From Jimgerdemannia flammicorona (lineage: Eukaryota > Mucoromycota > Endogonomycetes > Endogonales > Endogonaceae), in contig RBNI01006378.1 of assembly GCA_003990745.1 (NCBI GenBank), positions 1 through 11,406 of the forward strand: a stretch of 11,406 nt of DNA, given 5' to 3'. A program made the translations under genes and the position numbers. The notes under the pieces are model-generated. The model saw only the letters and a program-made list of their open reading frames with translations. It searched no databases and was not told where the DNA came from. Shown here in pieces: positions 7,961 through 11,406 of this stretch; the first letter of the stretch is position 1, and each line of letters opens with the position of its first letter.

Positions 7961-9110
7961 ATTTATATACTTTGTTTGAGATTTTCTCAATAATATAGAA
8001 TCTCTTAATCTTGATTTTCTCAGAGGTTTCTTTAAAATCATCTCCAATTATAGTAATAGTGTGTGAGGAGAATGGTTCTTTATTTATATTGGTCTTCTTA
8101 TCAGAGCATTTGCAAGACATATGTCTTCTTTTTTTATAGTAAAAATATACTCCTTTCTTTATAAGTTCATCTATTTCCTTATTAGACAATTTCTTAAATC
8201 CTCTTTGCAATTTCAGAAAGTTATTCTAAGAGTTGTATTTCTTCTTAAATTGATATTACTTGTCTTCTTTATTATTATTTCTGTTATTCCTTGATCTTTG
8301 AACTACTAAGATAGTGCATGCTCTGGTAATAGCTTATTCTAAGCACCATTGTTTATATAGGCAATTATATGGTTATCTTTACTCTTAGATATTTTCTAAT
8401 AACTATTCAGAGATAGTATTAAAGAAATATACTACTCTGGTTCTATTTATAGTTTTTTCTCATTAGTTATATTCTACTCTTATAATATTTAAAAGAGTTT
8501 CTAATCTTATTACAAATGCTTCCAAGTCTTCTTTTTTATCATTATAGAATCAGAAGTTCTTAAGCTTAGTTCTGGCTTCAGTAATATAGGCAGAGCTGTA
8601 AAACTATTGAATGATTAGCTTCTTTAAGCCCATGATAGCTAAGTAAGCTTTATAGTTAGAATGATAATTATCTCTTTTACTTGTATTAATTTTGATATAA
8701 GTTTTTTAGATAAGAGAGTATACTAAAAGGTTGTACTACTACTGAGCAGCTGTACTTGTAAAATGAGTAATAACTTTCTCAACTTGTGAGCCTGTAGTTG
8801 TATAGAGATATTTAATCTTATAATACTTATTATTATTAAGAGTACTGTCTGAATTCTAATTATCATTATATCTATTAGTATGATACATAATTAGTGTCAA
8901 CTTATTCTATGAATGTTATTACTTGGTCTGCTTTATCTTTGAATAGTATAAGGTAGAGGTCTTTTGTAGGTTTATTTATTTTAATACTGAAATAGAGAGC
9001 TTAGGTAAGTATAATTACTTAGTCAGCCAGAGCTACTATCTTTTTATCTACTGATATCATTCTATTATTTATGTGGTAGAATAGTAATAATATTCCTTTA
9101 GATATTATTA
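7961..9110 (-). pseudogene. Gypsy-like Gag with degenerate CCHC knuckle
   Basis: The structural protein that packages element RNA. Near 9060-9000 the minus strand gives Leu-Ala-Asp-stop-Val-Ile-Ile-Leu-Thr, a helical N-terminal segment, then Phe-Lys-Asp-Lys-Ala-Asp-Gln-Val-Ile-Thr-Phe-Ile (about 8955-8920), the usual Phe-x-Gly-x-x-x-x-Val-x-x-Phe-Ile opening of Retrotrans_gag. After one frameshift near 8910 a single frame runs on: Val-Glu-Lys-Val-Ile-Thr-His-Phe, then Ala-Ala-Gln-stop-stop-Tyr (stops 8736-8741), where the family has Ala-x-x-Trp-Trp/Tyr, so two TGG have become TAG. Leu-Glu-Ala-Phe-Val-Ile-Arg-Leu follows near 8540. The knuckle is at 8147-8106 with exact CX2CX4HX4C spacing, but the first two Cys are Tyr (TGT to TAT); His and the last Cys remain. 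The open piece 7902-8210 has no ATG and starts at a TTG inside this frame. Its true N-terminus was not found. Confidence 0.8.
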
Positions 9111-10290
9111 TCTCAGAGGTAGTATGATATATAGTTATTTCTTCTATAATATCATCAATATAATAGTATATTTTTACTATTATAGTAATTGTACCCTTTA
9201 TATTAATGATTCTTAATATTAATAACTTAAAGATACTTATATCAGATATCTTTAGCTTAAGAAAGAAGCTACCTTAATATCTAAGTAGTGTCTGTTATAC
9301 TTCTAATTGATCTAGTCTTCTTTTGATAGACTTAAATAACAATTTAGTAATTATAGACTTTAATTCTCTAAAGTTTAAGTTCTTTAGTATATCCTTTTTA
9401 GATATAGTCTAGTCTGAGAATTACATTTAAATTCTTCAGAGTTTAAGTATTTATAGAGTTCAGAATATCTAATTTTAGATATAGTTATTTAATTTATAGT
9501 CATTTAGAGACTTATCTATATATTATAGACTTAAGTATTAATTGTTCTCTTTTTGAATTGAATATTCTTTGTAAAAATTCTATATAAAGATTCTGTCTTT
9601 ATTGAATTACTTCTCTGGAGATATTTATACATTTTGAAGATCTTTGGATATTAACTAACTATTAGCTAAAAGATATAAAATAGAAGATCACTAGAATGAT
9701 GTAAAAATTACACTATAATAGTATTATTACTAAGTTATAATTATGCTATTTTATGATATTATTTTTATATATTAACTATAAGATAATTATTCTAGATTTG
9801 ACTGAGACTTTGTGATATAATATATTATATTATATAATAGTAACAGACTTCTATAAAAGAGAGTAAGATTTTTCTCAGAGTCTTGAATTTAGATGATATA
9901 ATACTAGACTCTTCAGAGTCTAGTTCTGATCTTATGATTTTAGATAATAATATAAATACTGGTGAGACTAGTCTTATATTAGCTAATATAGAAAATCTCT
10001 ATAGTCAGATATTCATAGATATCTAAATCTGAGAAGTAAGTACTTGAAATAAACTAATGAGTCTATTGAAGACATTATTCTTATAAGACTATATATCATT
10101 ATTATAATACTCTTATAGGTTAAAGTCATTTATAAGGTCTAGCTCAATTTGACTTATCAATTGATTGAATTTCTGCAGAAGTTACTTCTCTTATACCACT
10201 AATAGTATAGGACATTTTTCAGAGTAATTGATAAATATGAACTAAAATATGCTATCTGAATATAGAGATGTTATATTTAGCTAGTACTCC
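9111..10290. other. AT-rich stretch without a recognised gene
   Basis: Upstream of the gypsy-like gag. If the element were whole, its N-terminal gag and 5' LTR would lie here, but no frame on the minus strand stays open and no TG...CA pair can be matched. A minus-strand Tyr-Ile-Asp-Asp near 9160 is isolated and not taken as an RT box. A plus-strand open frame of 60 codons without ATG (9844-10023) is rich in Asp, Ser and Leu and unrecognised. A 22-bp inverted repeat lies at 9903-9924. Confidence 0.5.
9903..9924. repeat. Perfect inverted repeat, 10-bp arms, 2-bp spacer
   Basis: actagactct, then tc, then agagtctagt, its exact reverse complement. It is more GC-rich than its surroundings and not made of simple AT words, so chance is less easy an explanation than for the other palindromes here. 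It has no T-run after it that would suggest a terminator, and function is unknown. Confidence 0.85.
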
Positions 10291-10530
10291 TAAATAAATT
10301 GAATCAATTTAAATCAAATTAAATTAGAGATTTTTCAATTCAAATTAAATTGAGGGTCTGATTTAAATACTATTTTTCAAAATATAATAATTTAATAAAA
10401 ATATATATATATCTAAATTTAATAATCTTTAGCTTGTTAAATTTGGACATATTTTTATTGAGTTATTACATTTTAAAAAATAGAGTTTAAATTGAATCTC
10501 AAATTGAATTAGACCTTTGATTCAATTTAT
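10291..10530. repeat. Second AATTTAAATTGAATT-like tract
   Basis: Words such as aattgaatcaatttaaat, caaattaaatt and tttaaattgaat recur through this stretch, interrupted by AT runs around 10398-10412. Composition is like 6841-7040, which flanks the other side of the gypsy-like relic. Period is irregular, so this is a degenerate simple repeat rather than a clear satellite. Confidence 0.6.
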
Positions 10531-10622
10531 TAAGAGAACTAGATCTTATTAATATTCTTAAGTTTTCTAATATATAACTTTATTAGTAATATGAATCTGA
10601 TGATATCAGCTTGATGATATCA

Positions 10623-11279
10623 TCCTTTATGATATTGGAGTATACTTTTATTATAATCAAGATAGGTAAACTTGGTAATCAGTTTATAGGTTAGTGGTTT
10701 TGATAGAGTTAATGCTAAGTCTTCTACAGTGATTTTCAGTAGACTTAATATTCTTAGTAGTGTGTCTATAGCAGTACTGAGACTATTAATATCAGATTCA
10801 GATGTTTTTTCAACTATTCTTCTAGGTCAGAATGATATAATAAAGATTTTACTAAGTTTAGTAGTTTGTAATTCTCACTATTAGATTATCTTTACTTATA
10901 TATAAAAGACTCAGTAGTAAAGGTGGGATTTTCTTTGGTTGGTATAATATCTTATAATTCAGAAAGACCTTGGCTTTATATGTAGTACATAATAGTTATT
11001 GGGAAGAAGATTCAAAAAATATTCACTTATAGCTTTGATAGATTTTTATATATATTTCTTATAGAAGTAGCTATCAATTAATCTTTTGAATTCTTTTCTG
11101 ATTTCTTAAATATAGGTGACTTTTTTGTTAAGTATAATGAATGTGTTGAATACTTTTTAGATAGTTTTATTATTGAGTTTATCAAATTTCTCTTAGCTAA
11201 TATAAGTCTCAGTCTACTCAATGATGATTTTATTAGCTTCTTTGGCTTGGTTCTGGAGAGTAGCCAGAGTGAAAGTATT
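10623..11279 (-). pseudogene. Unidentified 219-codon degraded reading frame
   Basis: On the minus strand from 11279 down to a stop at 10620-10622 one phase stays readable for 219 codons with no frameshift, broken only by about a dozen stops, mostly TAA and TAG as expected from CAA, CAG or TGG. The translation is Lys/Glu/Leu/Ile-rich and looks helical in its first half (for example Gln-Asn-Gln-Ala-Lys-Glu-Ala-Asn-Lys and Glu-Ile-Arg-Lys-Glu-Phe-Lys-Arg-Leu-Ile), with a Leu/Ser/Thr-rich second half. I do not recognise a family. It has the strand and the mutational style of the two retroelements, so it may be an upstream ORF of the gypsy-like element or part of a third one that continues past the window end. 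Upstream of 11279 the phase is lost. The chance that it is an artefact of purine-rich DNA is real. Confidence 0.4.
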
Positions 11280-11406
11280 TTTTAGTTATCACTAATAATA
11301 TTGGTAATATTGACTAAGTTATTTATATTTATAGTGAATTTCTTAAGAGAAGTTTACTCATAAGTGAGAGTAATCTTTACTACTATTAAATTATACTATA
11401 AAAAAA

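Larger units (their letters stand above)
7096..9110 (-). mobile_element. Degraded Ty3/gypsy-like LTR element carrying a dUTPase
   Basis: Minus-strand domains, from high to low coordinate: Retrotrans_gag, CCHC knuckle, dUTPase, aspartic protease. Gag, knuckle and dUTPase motif I with the following Gly-Val-Gly-Ile stretch share one frame (about 8905 to 7866), then one shift at a nine-A coding run (7857-7865) leads into a single frame holding dUTPase motifs II-V and the protease (about 7840 to 7096). The coding strand is purine-rich, as is usual for retroelements. RT, RNase H, integrase and both LTRs are not seen; homology ends near 7096 and the AATTTAAATT tract follows. Without RT the clade cannot be fixed, so gypsy is inferred from the gag type and the DSG-like protease. 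A dUTPase between nucleocapsid and protease is the betaretrovirus order. From memory, dUTPase-bearing Metaviridae have been reported in a basidiomycete (Phanerochaete), so the combination may not be unique. Confidence 0.8.

Noticed and set aside
9140..9175. Minus-strand Tyr-Ile-Asp-Asp resembling an RT active site
   Set aside because: It lies upstream of gag, where RT is not expected, and none of the flanking RT blocks is present.
9844..10023. 60-codon plus-strand open frame with an acidic Asp/Ser-rich stretch
   Set aside because: No ATG near its start, no recognised motif, and stops close it at once on both sides.

Overview
The window looks like repeat-rich, non-genic DNA from a filamentous fungus. 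The evidence is the element families present (Ty1/copia and Ty3/gypsy remnants), an abrupt change from moderately GC-rich to very AT-rich DNA, and a substitution pattern (CpA to TpA, TpG to TpA, loss of CpG) typical of RIP-like mutation or deamination of methylated cytosine. Phylum cannot be settled from this sequence. I see no intact host gene, rRNA, tRNA or CRISPR array.

Layout. 1-1140 is a CpG-retaining segment of mixed composition with no gene I can name. 1140-1251 holds a diverged 70-bp tandem duplication with two hairpins. 1201-1550 is a probable solo LTR on the plus strand (TGT...ACA ends, TATA box, AATAAA). From 1551 to about 5205 lies a minus-strand Ty1/copia relic, in order from high to low coordinate: a probable 5' LTR, gag (UBN2 type) with a CCHC knuckle, aspartic protease, integrase, and the first part of reverse transcriptase. 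RT homology stops at the edge of the plus-strand LTR, before the YVDD box, so the RT active site, RNase H and the element's own 3' LTR are gone. 5206-6870 is AT-rich with short tandem repeats and a palindrome but no gene. 6841-7040 is a tract built of AATTTAAATTGAATT-like words.

7096-9110 is a second minus-strand relic, a Ty3/gypsy-like element with Retrotrans_gag, a CCHC knuckle, a dUTPase domain and an aspartic protease. The gag-CCHC-dUTPase-protease order is the most interesting thing in the window: it is the betaretrovirus arrangement, here in what looks like a fungal LTR retrotransposon. Reverse transcriptase, RNase H and integrase are missing; the element ends against the AATTTAAATT tract. 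9110-10290 has no recognisable gene. 10291-10530 is a second AATTTAAATT tract. 10623-11279 is a 219-codon minus-strand frame, broken by about a dozen stops but not frameshifted, of unknown identity.

None of the genes is functional. In both elements the substitutions are G-to-A or C-to-T: knuckle Cys to Tyr, Trp and Gln codons to stops, catalytic Glu and Asp to Lys and Asn. The window is best read as a mutationally silenced retrotransposon graveyard beside a segment that escaped the process.
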